Assembly: GCF_022829365.1 (NCBI RefSeq)
Contig: NZ_JAKSYJ010000105.1
Coordinates: 1 to 43,040 of the forward strand
DNA: 43,040 bases
DNA from: Methylobacterium sp. J-077
Lineage (GTDB): Bacteria > Pseudomonadota > Alphaproteobacteria > Rhizobiales > Beijerinckiaceae
Direction: 5' to 3'
Below are positions 7,694 to 15,753 of this stretch, piece after piece. How positions within the stretch are numbered: position 1 is the first letter of the stretch; the number at the start of each line of letters is the position of its first letter. The position numbers were made by a program, and so were the translations under genes. The notes under the pieces were generated by a model. That model was given only the letters and a program-made list of their open reading frames with translations, ran no database searches and was not told the DNA's origin.

Positions 7694-8812
7694 ATGAGCG
7701 CCCACAGCTACCGCTTCGGCGTCGAGGAGGAGTATTTCCTGGCCGATGTCGAGACTCGCGGCACGCCCCGGGGCGATCTGGCCGGGTTCCACGCCCGGGT
7801 GAAGGCGGAACTGCCCGAGACCGGGCGCGAGCTGGTCGCTGCGCAGGTCGAGGTGTGCACGCCGCCGCTGTCCGATGCGCAGGCCGCGCGAAACAATCTC
7901 GGCGGCCAGCGGGCGCAGCTCGCCGGCATCGGGGCCGAGAACGGGCTGAGCCTGCTGGCCTGCGGCACGCATCCGCTCGCGCGCTGGTCCCGCCAGACCG
8001 CCACGGACGGGGCGCGCTACCAGGGCATCCTGTCGGATGTCGGCATCGCAGCCAGGCGGGCGCTGATCTGCGGCATGCATGTCCATGTCGAGGTGCCCGA
8101 CCCCGATGCCCGGGTCGACCTCATGAACCGGCTGCTGCCGTTCCAGCCGCTGCTGCTGGCGCTCTCGGCCTCGTCGCCGTTCTGGCAGGGGGAGGCGACC
8201 GGGCTGATGGCCTATCGGCTGAGCGTCTTCGGCGAATTGCCCCGCACCGGCCTGCCGGAACTGTTCCGCGACGCCGCCGCCCATACGCGGTTCGTGGACA
8301 TCATGACCCGCTCCGGCGCCATCGCGGATGCGAGTTTCCTGTGGTGGTCCCTCCGGCCGTCGATCAAGTTCCCGACCCTGGAATTGCGCATCGCCGATGC
8401 CTGCACGCGGCTCGACGATTGCCTGTGCGTCGCCGCCCTGTATCGCTGCCTGGTGCGCCTGTGCGTGCGCCGGCCGGACCTCCATGCCGGGCTCGACGGC
8501 GTCTCGCGGGCCTTGGCCTCGGAGAACCTGTGGCGGGCCCAGCACAGCGGCGTGCGCGCGACGCTGATCGACGAGGCGACGGCCGCGGCCGTGCCGTTCG
8601 CCGCGGCGCTGGAGGCGGTCCTCGCCCTGGTGGAGGAGGATGCGGACGCGCTGGGCTGCGCGGCGGATGTCGCCCGCGCCCGGGCGATCGTCACCGCGGG
8701 CACCAGCGCGGACGGGCAGGTGAAGGCCTATGAGGCCGCTCTGGCCGAGGGAAAGGACGAGCGCGTCGCGCTGTCGGCCGCGGTGGACTGGATCGCCGAC
8801 GCCTCCCGGTGA
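7694..8812 (+). CDS. YbdK-type carboxylate-amine ligase (GCS2 family)
   Basis: A 372-aa member of the glutamate-cysteine ligase type 2 family (YbdK), ATP-dependent enzymes that join an amine to the gamma-carboxylate of glutamate. Recognisable parts are the N-terminal RFGVEEEYFL with its metal-binding glutamates, the CGMHVHVEV segment (about residues 130-140), the FLWWSLRPS stretch and the PTLELRIAD motif in the second half. I chose the ATG at 7694 (MSAHSYRFGVEEE); the GTG at 7679 would add five residues. Members of this subfamily often have only weak glutamate-cysteine ligase activity, so the physiological substrate is open. Confidence 0.92.
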   Translation: MSAHSYRFGVEEEYFLADVETRGTPRGDLAGFHARVKAELPETGRELVAAQVEVCTPPLSDAQAARNNLGGQRAQLAGIGAENGLSLLACGTHPLARWSRQTATDGARYQGILSDVGIAARRALICGMHVHVEVPDPDARVDLMNRLLPFQPLLLALSASSPFWQGEATGLMAYRLSVFGELPRTGLPELFRDAAAHTRFVDIMTRSGAIADASFLWWSLRPSIKFPTLELRIADACTRLDDCLCVAALYRCLVRLCVRRPDLHAGLDGVSRALASENLWRAQHSGVRATLIDEATAAAVPFAAALEAVLALVEEDADALGCAADVARARAIVTAGTSADGQVKAYEAALAEGKDERVALSAAVDWIADASR

Positions 8813-8821
8813 CGGTCCGCC

Positions 8822-10174
8822 TCAGCCCTTGTCGAATGGGTTCTCCGAGGTCCGCAGGCTCAGGCGGATCGGCGTGCCCGGCAGCTCGAACGTCTCGCGC
8901 AGGCCGTTGACCAGGTAACGGGTGTAGGATTTCGGCAGGGCGTTGAGCTGGTTGCCGAACAGCGCGAAATGCGGCGGCCGGCTCTTCACCTGGGTGGCGT
9001 AGCGGATCTTGATCCGCCGGCCCGACACCGCCGGGGGCGGGTTGCGGGAGGTCGCCTCGCTCAGCCAGTCGTTGATACGCGAGGTCGAGATCCGCTTGTC
9101 CCAGACCTCGGAGGCCTGCACCACCGCCTGCATCAGCTTGTCGAGGCCCTCGCCGGCGAGCCCCGAGAGCGGCACCACCGCGACGCCGCGCACCTGCGGC
9201 AGCAGGCGGGTGCAATCCTCGCGCAGCTGCTTGAGCAGGCCCGGCTGGTCGGCGACGAGGTCCCACTTGTTGAGGCCGATCACCACGGCCCGGCCCTCGC
9301 TCTCGACGAGGTCGATGATGGTCAGGTCCTGCTTCTCGAACGGGATCGTGGCGTCGAGCAGCACCACTACCACCTCGGCGAAGCGCACGGCGCGCAACCC
9401 GTCCGAGACCGCGAGTTTTTCCAGCTTGTCGTCGATCCGGGCGCGGCGGCGCATCCCGGCGGTGTCGTGGAGCTTGATCTTCCGGCCCCGCCACTCCCAG
9501 TCCAAAGAAATCGAATCGCGGGTGATGCCGGCCTCGGGGCCGACGAGCAGCCGATCCTCCCCGAGCATCCGGTTGATCAGCGTGGACTTGCCGGCATTCG
9601 GCCGGCCCACGATGGCGACCTTCAGGGAGCGGCCGCCGGGGGCGTCCTCGTCCGCATCGTCGTCCTCCGGGTCGGGTTTGGGCAGGACGCCCTTCAGCGC
9701 CTCGTGCAGCTCGCCCAGGCCCTCGCCGTGCTCGGCCGAGAACGGGATCGGGTCGCCCAGCCCGAGGGTGAAGGCCTCGTAGGCTCCGGCGAGTCCTGTG
9801 CCGCCCTCGGCCTTGTTGGCGATCAGGATCACCGGGCAGCCGGCCCGGCGCACCAGTTCCGCGAAGGGCTGGTCGGCCGGCAGCACGCCGGCACGTGCGT
9901 CGATCACGAACAGCACTGCGTCGGCGGCGAGGATCGCCGCCTCGGTCTGCATCCGCATCCGGCCCATGAGGGTCGCGGCGTCCGATTCTTCCAGTCCGGC
10001 GGTGTCGATCACCCGGAAGTGGAGGCCGCCGAACGCGACATCGCCCTCGCGCCGGTCGCGGGTCACGCCGGGCCGATCGTCCACCAGCGCGAGCTTCTTG
10101 CCCACGAGGCGGTTGAACAGGGTCGACTTGCCGACGTTCGGCCTCCCGACGATCGCGACGGTCGGCATATCCAT
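8822..10174 (-). CDS. der: ribosome biogenesis GTPase Der (EngA)
   Basis: An essential tandem GTPase needed for 50S ribosomal subunit assembly. The 450-aa product has two G domains: P-loops GRPNVGKST (about residues 10-18) and GRPNAGKST (about 190), each with its own NKxD (NKAE and NKWD). A KH-like C-terminal domain follows. ATG 10174 ([10 protein letters not shown]) or ATG 10168 could start it. It is downstream of the YfgM-like gene with a 28-bp gap, so the two probably form an operon. Confidence 0.97.
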   Translation of the reverse strand: MDMPTVAIVGRPNVGKSTLFNRLVGKKLALVDDRPGVTRDRREGDVAFGGLHFRVIDTAGLEESDAATLMGRMRMQTEAAILAADAVLFVIDARAGVLPADQPFAELVRRAGCPVILIANKAEGGTGLAGAYEAFTLGLGDPIPFSAEHGEGLGELHEALKGVLPKPDPEDDDADEDAPGGRSLKVAIVGRPNAGKSTLINRMLGEDRLLVGPEAGITRDSISLDWEWRGRKIKLHDTAGMRRRARIDDKLEKLAVSDGLRAVRFAEVVVVLLDATIPFEKQDLTIIDLVESEGRAVVIGLNKWDLVADQPGLLKQLREDCTRLLPQVRGVAVVPLSGLAGEGLDKLMQAVVQASEVWDKRISTSRINDWLSEATSRNPPPAVSGRRIKIRYATQVKSRPPHFALFGNQLNALPKSYTRYLVNGLRETFELPGTPIRLSLRTSENPFDKG

Positions 10175-10202
10175 GATGTGTCTCGAAAAGTCCGAACAGA
10201 AA

Positions 10203-10913
10203 TCAGCGCGTGATCGGCGGGGGCGGGGCGGCGACCTCGGGCTTGGCCTCGGTCACGGTGACCGGGCCGCCCGCCACGAGGGCCGCGTAGACCTCGATCC
10301 GCTCACGCAGGTTCCGGGGCGTCTCGGGATCGGCGACCAGCTGGTCGAACCAGCGGCCAGCCTCCTCGAAATCGCCCTTCTTCAGGGCGGCCAGGCCCAG
10401 CATCTCGCGGGCGGTGTGGCGGAACGGCGTGCCGGCGGCGAGCCCCTGGAGGTTGGCGAGCGCCGGGTCCGGGTTCGCGCTGTCGAGGCGCAGCAGGGCG
10501 GCGCGCAGGCGGGCGAGGTCGCGCAGGCCGTCGCCGAGGCCGGTATCACCGGCGAGCGTGTCGAATTCCTTCGCGCCCGCCTCCGGGTCGCGCTTGCCGG
10601 CCTCCGCGGCCGAGCGGAACCGCGCCAGCAGCCGGTAGCCGGCCGGGCCTTGGATTTCCAGGGCGTCGAAGACCTTGTCGGCCTCCGCGACCTTGCCGTC
10701 TCGGGCGAGGCGGTTGGCCTCGTCGAACTGCACCGAGGCGGCTTCGGCCGCCGCGCGTTGCTGGTTCTGCCAGTAGCGGTAGCCGGCGACGCCCACCACC
10801 AGCAGCACGGCAAGCGCGATGATCACGCCGCTATAGCGCTTCCAGATCTGGAGGATCCGGTCGCGGCGATAGTCCTCGTCGACCTCGCGGATGAACTCGT
10901 TGTTCTCTGCCAT
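10203..10913 (-). CDS. YfgM-like TPR membrane protein
   Basis: The 236-aa protein starts [18 protein letters not shown], which matches the cytoplasmic N-tail of YfgM-like (TPR_21) proteins. One membrane segment follows (about residues 27-46), then a periplasmic helical region with TPR-like helices. YfgM works with periplasmic chaperones and the Sec translocon in E. coli. There it is encoded as yfgM-bamB-der; here it directly precedes der without bamB. The start at 10913 is preferred over an upstream in-frame ATG at 10952 because it begins at the conserved N-terminus. Confidence 0.85.
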   Translation of the reverse strand: MAENNEFIREVDEDYRRDRILQIWKRYSGVIIALAVLLVVGVAGYRYWQNQQRAAAEAASVQFDEANRLARDGKVAEADKVFDALEIQGPAGYRLLARFRSAAEAGKRDPEAGAKEFDTLAGDTGLGDGLRDLARLRAALLRLDSANPDPALANLQGLAAGTPFRHTAREMLGLAALKKGDFEEAGRWFDQLVADPETPRNLRERIEVYAALVAGGPVTVTEAKPEVAAPPPPITR

Positions 10914-11030
10914 CGTTTCCCGGCCCGCGCATGTCCGCGGGCCACCTTGCACAGCTATCGAGCCCCGCGCCTAACACACGGGGGCCGGGTTGGCGACAGC
11001 GGGCGTGGTGGGGGCGGGGGTGCGGAGGCC

Positions 11031-11639
11031 TCAGGCGGCGCCGGGCCAGACCGAAACGCCGATCAGCGGGTAGTGCAGGTAGCGGGCGAAGACGAACCAG
11101 ACGGCCGTCCCGATCACCACGGCCAGGATGTCGTTGCGCCAGCCCTGCGGGGCCGCGACGGCGCCGCCGTGCTGTGCGACCACCGCCCCAGGGGCGAGCG
11201 CCCGGCGCTTGGCGCTGATCCGCGCCGCCACCGCCCAGGCCAGGAAGCCGCCAAACAACAGGATCGAGCCGAGATCGCCGTTGGCCAGGAGGTGGGCGGT
11301 CGCCCAGATCTTCACGGCAAGCAGCATCGGGTGCTTGGCTTTCGCCCGAATGTGGCCCGGCAGGTAGGCGGCGGCGAGGCAGATGAAGGCGAGCCAAACC
11401 AGCGTCAGGGCAAGGTGGCGGGTCCAGACCGGCGGATCCCAGACCGGGATGTAGCCGCTGAGCCGGTAATCGTGGAAGCCGATCCCGATCAGTACCAGCC
11501 CGAGCAGCGACAGGGCGGTATAGCCGAGCTTGTACCGGCCCTCGCCGACCCGGCCGACGATCTCGGCGCGCTTCGCGCGCACCATCGAGAAGGCATGCGT
11601 GCCGAGAAACAGCACGAGCCCGAGGATCAGGAGGAGCAT
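11031..11639 (-). CDS. NnrU family membrane protein
   Basis: A 202-aa multi-pass membrane protein of the NnrU family. Five or six hydrophobic segments are visible, with family-typical stretches FLGTHAFSMVRA (about residues 11-22), HPMLLAVKIWATAHLLANGDLGS in the middle and a GWRNDILAV segment leading into the last helices. NnrU was first linked to nitric oxide/nitrite metabolism in Rhodobacter, but most members are uncharacterised and no denitrification genes are nearby. It is transcribed toward the YfgM-like gene, 117 bp away. Confidence 0.85.
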   Translation of the reverse strand: MLLLILGLVLFLGTHAFSMVRAKRAEIVGRVGEGRYKLGYTALSLLGLVLIGIGFHDYRLSGYIPVWDPPVWTRHLALTLVWLAFICLAAAYLPGHIRAKAKHPMLLAVKIWATAHLLANGDLGSILLFGGFLAWAVAARISAKRRALAPGAVVAQHGGAVAAPQGWRNDILAVVIGTAVWFVFARYLHYPLIGVSVWPGAA

Positions 11640-11852
11640 GAGGGACTTTCGGACGACGGCCGGACGGCAAGTACTCTGTAACGGTTCTCAAGCGAATCTG
11701 GCGCGCTTTGTCCAGGCGCGGCCGGGACGCACCCGGATTTCAGCGATGGGCGTGGCGTATCGGATGGCCGGGATGCGTGCCGAAGCGGCGCCGCTTTTCC
11801 CTCCCCCCACTGCGGGGGAGGGTATTCACCCCTCTCAAGACGGGGCGCGGGT

Positions 11853-11887
11853 CCTCTCTCCCGTGCGGGAGAGGGAGCCTGTCGCGG
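11853..11887. repeat. GC-rich palindromic intergenic repeat (copy 2)
   Basis: Contains CTCTCCCG-TG-CGGGAGAG followed by GGAGCCTGTCGCGG, closely matching the block at 42-86 in the same orientation. It lies in the 265-bp gap between the divergent NnrU gene and the secreted-protein gene. Immediately upstream, 11803-11820 contains another CCCCCACTGCGGGGG hairpin. Confidence 0.55.
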
Positions 11888-11904
11888 CTCGCATAAGCAG
11901 ATGT

Positions 11905-13122
11905 GTGAAACTCAGGGCTTCTGCGCGGGGAGGCCCCCCTAGCCATACCGCTCTCCTCGCCGCTGCCCTCCTGGCGCTCGTCCTCCTCATCCCCCCGCCG
12001 GCCCGGGCCGCAGCCGAGCCGCCCCTGTCCGCCCTGACCCTGGTCGGGCCGCCCGCGATCGTCTTCAAGTCCGGGCGCGATGCCTGCGACGGCGCCGATG
12101 TGCCGGATGCGCCGGCCCGGGCGTTCCGGGATGCCGCCGGGGCGGTGGCCCTGTTCGGGATGCATTACCGCAACCGCGCCCTGCGCGGGCCGGATCTCGA
12201 CCACCTCAAGCTCGATTGCACGGTCGTGCTTGAGTCCGGCGAAAAAGCCGATCCGGCGGCCTATGACGACCGGTCCTGGATCACCGCCACCTGGACCGAG
12301 GACGGCACCCGCGTCGCCGCGCTCCTGCACCACGAATACCAGGCCAACGAACATCCCGGCCGCTGCGCGTCGGGGTCCTACATGGCGTGCTGGTACAACA
12401 CGATCACGGCCGCGGCTTCCGCGGATGGCGGGCGCAGCTTCCTGCGCCGGAACCCGCCCGTCGTGGTCGCCGGCGCTCCGTTCCGGCAGGAGGTCGACCA
12501 GGGCCGGCACCGGGGCTTCTTCAACCCGTCGAACATCGTCGCGGACGGGCGCTGGCGCTACGTTTTGGCCTCGACCACCGGCTGGGACCGCCCCGGTAGC
12601 GACCAGGAAGCAGGTGTCTGCCTGTTCCGCAGCGACGACCCCGCCGACCCGGCCCGGTGGCGCGCCTGGACCGGCACCGGCTTCACCGCCGCCTTCCCGG
12701 ACCCGTACCGCAAAGCTGTCCAGCCGCCTGCCACCTGCCGGCCGGTGGGACCGTTCCCCGGTCCGGTCGGCGCCCTGGTCCGACACCGCGCCACCGGCGC
12801 CTGGATCGCGGTGTTCATGGCCAAGGCCGGGGAGGGTTTCGCCAAATCCGGGTTCTACTGGACGAACTCGCGCGACCTGATTGCCTGGGATATGCCGCGC
12901 CTGCTCCTCGAAGGTGCGACCCTGTACGACGATCCGTGCAGAGCGACTGCGCCGCTGATCGCCTATCCGTCGCTCCTCGATCCGGGGGCGAAAGGCCGCA
13001 ATTTCGACGATGTCGGCGACGGGGCGTTGCTGACCTATGCGAGCCTTCGGGTCGAGGGCTGCACGATCACCTCCGACCGGGACCTGCTGCGCCGCCCGGT
13101 GGCGATCCGCGTCTGGCCCTGA
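11905..13122 (+). CDS. secreted protein of unknown function, possible beta-propeller
   Basis: From the GTG at 11905 the product is about 405 aa. A hydrophobic signal-peptide core lies at about residues 14-30, with a cleavage-like ARA-AAEP. The mature part has repeated aromatic/glycine strands such as ADGGRSFLRR, VADGRWRYVLAS and SGFYWTNSRDLIAWD. These resemble sialidase/glycosidase-type propeller blades with Asp-box-like turns, but I do not recognise a family with certainty. Several cysteines suggest disulfides. The frame is open farther upstream to 11530, but that stretch crosses the palindromic repeat and overlaps NnrU on the other strand, so an upstream start is less likely. Confidence 0.6.
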   Translation: MKLRASARGGPPSHTALLAAALLALVLLIPPPARAAAEPPLSALTLVGPPAIVFKSGRDACDGADVPDAPARAFRDAAGAVALFGMHYRNRALRGPDLDHLKLDCTVVLESGEKADPAAYDDRSWITATWTEDGTRVAALLHHEYQANEHPGRCASGSYMACWYNTITAAASADGGRSFLRRNPPVVVAGAPFRQEVDQGRHRGFFNPSNIVADGRWRYVLASTTGWDRPGSDQEAGVCLFRSDDPADPARWRAWTGTGFTAAFPDPYRKAVQPPATCRPVGPFPGPVGALVRHRATGAWIAVFMAKAGEGFAKSGFYWTNSRDLIAWDMPRLLLEGATLYDDPCRATAPLIAYPSLLDPGAKGRNFDDVGDGALLTYASLRVEGCTITSDRDLLRRPVAIRVWP

Positions 13123-13207
13123 GGGGCTCGGCCCCGTTCCGAAAGCCCCGGGCCATCGTTAAGGTCGAAGCCGTGATCCGGCCATCGGCGGTTTTGAGGA
13201 GGGTCTC

Positions 13208-13840
13208 ATGGACAGCGAAACCCGGGATCCCGCCAGGATCCGCGACGCGGCGGGCCTGCGCGCCCAGTTCGGCGCCGTCGGCCCGCTCGCCGCCGGCAAG
13301 GTGCTCGACCACATCGACGGTTACGCCCGCCGGTTCATCGCGCTCGCGCCGTTCCTGGTCCTGGCGAGCGCCGACGCGGCGGGCCAGGCCGATGCCAGCC
13401 CCCGCGGCGACGCGCCGGGCTTCGTGGCCGTTCCCGATGACCGCACTCTCGTGATCCCCGACCGGCGCGGCAACAACCGCATCGACAGTTTTCGAAATAT
13501 CATTGAGAGCCCGGGTGTCGGGCTGATCTTCTTCGTGCCCGGTATCGACGAGACCCTGCGGGTGAACGGCACCGCCGCGGTGACGCGGGATCGCGCGCTG
13601 CTCGAACCGTTGAGCGCCCAGGGCACGGTGCCGGTGGTCGGCCTGGTCGTGCGGGTGCGCGAGGCGTTCTTCCATTGCGGCAAGGCACTGATGCGGGCGC
13701 AACTCTGGGATCCGGCGCGCCACGTCGCGCGCGACACCTTTCCCAGCCTCGGGCGCATCCTGGCCGACCAGACCGCCGCCTCCGATATCCCGCAGGCCGA
13801 GGCGCGGATCGCGGAATCCTATCGCACGCGGCTCTACTGA
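13208..13840 (+). CDS. PPOX-type FMN-dependent flavoprotein (pyridoxamine 5'-phosphate oxidase family)
   Basis: The 210-aa product looks like the MSMEG_1061-type branch of the pyridoxamine 5'-phosphate-oxidase-like split-barrel flavoproteins. Supporting segments are FLVLASADAAGQADASPRG near residue 55, VIPDRRGNNRIDSFRNI near 80, GLIFFVPGIDETLRVNG and the C-terminal FHCGKALMRAQLWDP. These line the FMN-binding barrel in relatives. The substrate is unknown. Its stop overlaps by 7 bp with the convergent small membrane-protein gene. Confidence 0.88.
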   Translation: MDSETRDPARIRDAAGLRAQFGAVGPLAAGKVLDHIDGYARRFIALAPFLVLASADAAGQADASPRGDAPGFVAVPDDRTLVIPDRRGNNRIDSFRNIIESPGVGLIFFVPGIDETLRVNGTAAVTRDRALLEPLSAQGTVPVVGLVVRVREAFFHCGKALMRAQLWDPARHVARDTFPSLGRILADQTAASDIPQAEARIAESYRTRLY

Positions 13841-14052
13841 GCACCGGGCTCGGACGGCCAGTAGAGCAGGCCGGCCTCCGTGGAGCCGGAAGGTAGGCCG
13901 AGACGCTGGCAGAGCAGGCTGCCGAGGGTCAAGCTGAGCATCAGCGCGGTGGCGGAGAGCAGCAGCGTCGTCGCCCGCGCATAGGCCCGCCCGGCATGGA
14001 TCAGCAGGCAGCCGAAGGCGAAGATGGTGAGGGCGGGAAGCAGGTCGGGCAT
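13834..14052 (-). CDS. small two-helix membrane protein
   Basis: A 72-aa protein (ATG 14052, MPDLLPALTIFAFG) with two hydrophobic helices (about residues 5-24 and 28-48) and a polar C-terminal tail. I do not recognise a family. Its 3' end overlaps the flavoprotein gene by 7 bp on the opposite strand, so the two are convergent. Confidence 0.6.
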   Translation of the reverse strand: MPDLLPALTIFAFGCLLIHAGRAYARATTLLLSATALMLSLTLGSLLCQRLGLPSGSTEAGLLYWPSEPGAQ

Positions 14053-14236
14053 GGCGAGCGTCCTCGCGGACGGGCGGTCCCGGCGACGGACCGCGGCAGG
14101 GAGATCGAGCCGGAGTGTCGCCCGGCTGCGTGAAAACACGGTTAAGGGTCTGTCTATGGGGCGCCGGACCCGATCCGGCCTTGCCGCGCTCCGGAGGCAC
14201 GGCGATACCCAAGGACCCGTCGCGAGAGGATTCCGC

Positions 14237-14560
14237 ATGCGTGCATCCGAGAAGCCCGAAGAGGCGCGCCCCCGTCTGGTCGAGGCCGGACACGCCCCGT
14301 CCCCCGATGTGGCCGCGCTCGGGGCAGGGGCCATCGGGGCCGGGGCCGTCGGCGCCTCGGCTTTGGGCGCGCTCGCGATCGGGGTCGCGGCCTTCGGCGC
14401 GGTGGCGCTCGGAGCCTTCGCGATCGGCCGCCTCTCGGTCGGCCGCGCCCGGGTCGGGGCTCTGGAGGTGGGATCCCTGAAGGTCGGCGCGCTGGAGATC
14501 GACCACCTGACGGTCCGGTCGCTGCGCGTGCTCGACCGGGAGGGCGGCGGCGGGCACTGA
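14237..14560 (+). CDS. small protein made of glycine-rich pentapeptide-like repeats
   Basis: A 107-aa protein (ATG 14237, MRASEKPEEARP). After a polar N-tail of about 28 residues it consists of about 14 consecutive five-residue units of the pattern A-[I/V/L/F]-G-x-x (AIGAG, AVGAS, ALGAL, AIGVA, AFGAV, ALGAF, AIGRL, SVGRA, RVGAL, EVGSL, KVGAL, then EIDHL, TVRSL). The period is exact. A repeat of this kind would suit a right-handed quadrilateral beta-helix like pentapeptide-repeat proteins, but the consensus differs from the usual A(D/N)LXX. The first units are very hydrophobic and the last ones more charged. No family or function is recognised. Confidence 0.7.
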   Translation: MRASEKPEEARPRLVEAGHAPSPDVAALGAGAIGAGAVGASALGALAIGVAAFGAVALGAFAIGRLSVGRARVGALEVGSLKVGALEIDHLTVRSLRVLDREGGGGH

Positions 14561-14647
14561 GGCTTCGTCCCGAAGGCTGGCCGGGCGCCACCCGATCGCG
14601 TAGCCTTGAGCCGGTCATACCGGACATGCCCGCGAGGTCGGCCCGCG

Positions 14648-14908
14648 ATGAACGAAAAGACCGAGCCCTTTCGACCCGCAGACGCGGTCGACGTCCTCGG
14701 CGAGACGGAGGGCGATTTCGTCCTGCCGCTCTGCCTGCCGAAGCCCAGCCTGCTGATCGGCGAGGATCTCGCCATGGTCGTCCTCGACACGATCCACGGC
14801 CAGCGGGTCGGGCTTCCCCTCAGCCTGCAGGGGGCGGCCGACCTGCACGCGGTGCTGGAAGAAGCCCTGCGGCTGCTGCAGGCGCGGGACGGCGGTTCGA
14901 TCCAATAG
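14648..14908 (+). CDS. hypothetical protein, 86 aa
   Basis: A small acidic soluble protein (ATG 14648, MNEKTEPFRPADAVDVLG) with no signal peptide or membrane segment. The C-terminal half, LQGAADLHAVLEEALRLLQAR, is a likely amphipathic helix. Coding-like GC at third positions supports it as a gene. No family is recognised. It converges with the HMCES-type gene, with a 14-bp gap. Confidence 0.6.
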   Translation: MNEKTEPFRPADAVDVLGETEGDFVLPLCLPKPSLLIGEDLAMVVLDTIHGQRVGLPLSLQGAADLHAVLEEALRLLQARDGGSIQ

Positions 14909-14922
14909 CGGTCGAACCGGCT

Positions 14923-15597
14923 TTACGTGTCCGGCTCGTCACCCGTCTCGGGGCCGTCCGCGCGTTGGCCCCGGGCGACCTCGCGCATCGCCGAATCCGG
15001 CAGCGGCCGCTGCAGCTTGAGCGCTTCCGCGGTGGGCGCTTCCAGCCAGGCGGCCCATTCCTCCGGCTCGGTCAGCAGGACCGGCATCGCCTTCGGGTGG
15101 ACCGGGCCGACGATGCCGTTCGCCTCCGTGGTCAGGAAGGAGAACAGGCGGTGCTCCTCCGCCACCCGGTCCGGGTTCTCTCGCTTGGTCCCGCGCACGC
15201 CGGTCCAGGCCCGCCAGATCCCCGCGAAGGCGAAGAGCGGCCGGTCCTCGTCGAGCGCGAACCACACCGGCGTCTTGCGCGGCCTGGTGTCGGCGTACTC
15301 GCTGAACGCGGTCACCGGCACGAGGCAGCGATGGGCCGGTCCGAGCCAGGGCCGCCAGTGCGGGCTCGCCGCGTTGCGGACATTCGTGACGGGATGCTCG
15401 CCGAACGCCTTCGGGCCCGGGATGCCCCAGCGCATCAGGGCGAGTTCCCGGCCCTCCGCCCCGTTCCAGACCACTGGCGCCATCTGGTCGGGAAAGATCG
15501 CGGGCATCGGCGGCAGATTGCCGGTGCGGTCGCGGACGATCCCGAAGGCGCGGCGCAACTCGGCAGGGCCGGTGCGCAGGCTGTAGAGGTTGCACAT
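14923..15597 (-). CDS. SOS response-associated peptidase (HMCES/YedK family)
   Basis: A 224-aa SRAP-domain protein that crosslinks to abasic sites in single-stranded DNA through its N-terminal cysteine. The ATG at 15597 gives MCNLYSL, so Cys2 becomes the catalytic residue after Met removal. An in-frame upstream ATG at 15726 would bury it and is rejected. Other family features are NVRNAASPHW (catalytic Asn and nearby), RCLVPVTAFSEY with the active-site glutamate region, LFAFAGIW and FLTTEAN, and a conserved HPKAMPVLL histidine segment. The promoter region overlaps a palindromic repeat at 15701-15740. Confidence 0.95.
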   Translation of the reverse strand: MCNLYSLRTGPAELRRAFGIVRDRTGNLPPMPAIFPDQMAPVVWNGAEGRELALMRWGIPGPKAFGEHPVTNVRNAASPHWRPWLGPAHRCLVPVTAFSEYADTRPRKTPVWFALDEDRPLFAFAGIWRAWTGVRGTKRENPDRVAEEHRLFSFLTTEANGIVGPVHPKAMPVLLTEPEEWAAWLEAPTAEALKLQRPLPDSAMREVARGQRADGPETGDEPDT

Positions 15598-15700
15598 GGG
15601 GCTCTCGGACCGTCCGGGGCGTCGGGAACCCGCCGGCCCCGCACGCTTGCGCAGCGTCCTGGATAGCGGAACCAGGACGATGCGCCAGGTCTCTGGTTCT

Positions 15701-15740
15701 GCATCATCCCGAAAGCCGGAAACCACCGTTCGGGATGACG
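15701..15740. repeat. palindromic dispersed repeat
   Basis: Inverted repeat TCATCCCGAA (15704-15713) and TTCGGGATGA (15729-15738) around AGCCGGAAACCACC. The same element, with the central part reverse-complemented, occurs at 34151-34197, showing a dispersed family. It lies between the SRAP gene and the chemoreceptor gene and may also serve as the latter's terminator. Confidence 0.7.
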
Positions 15741-15753
15741 CTTTATCCCGCGA

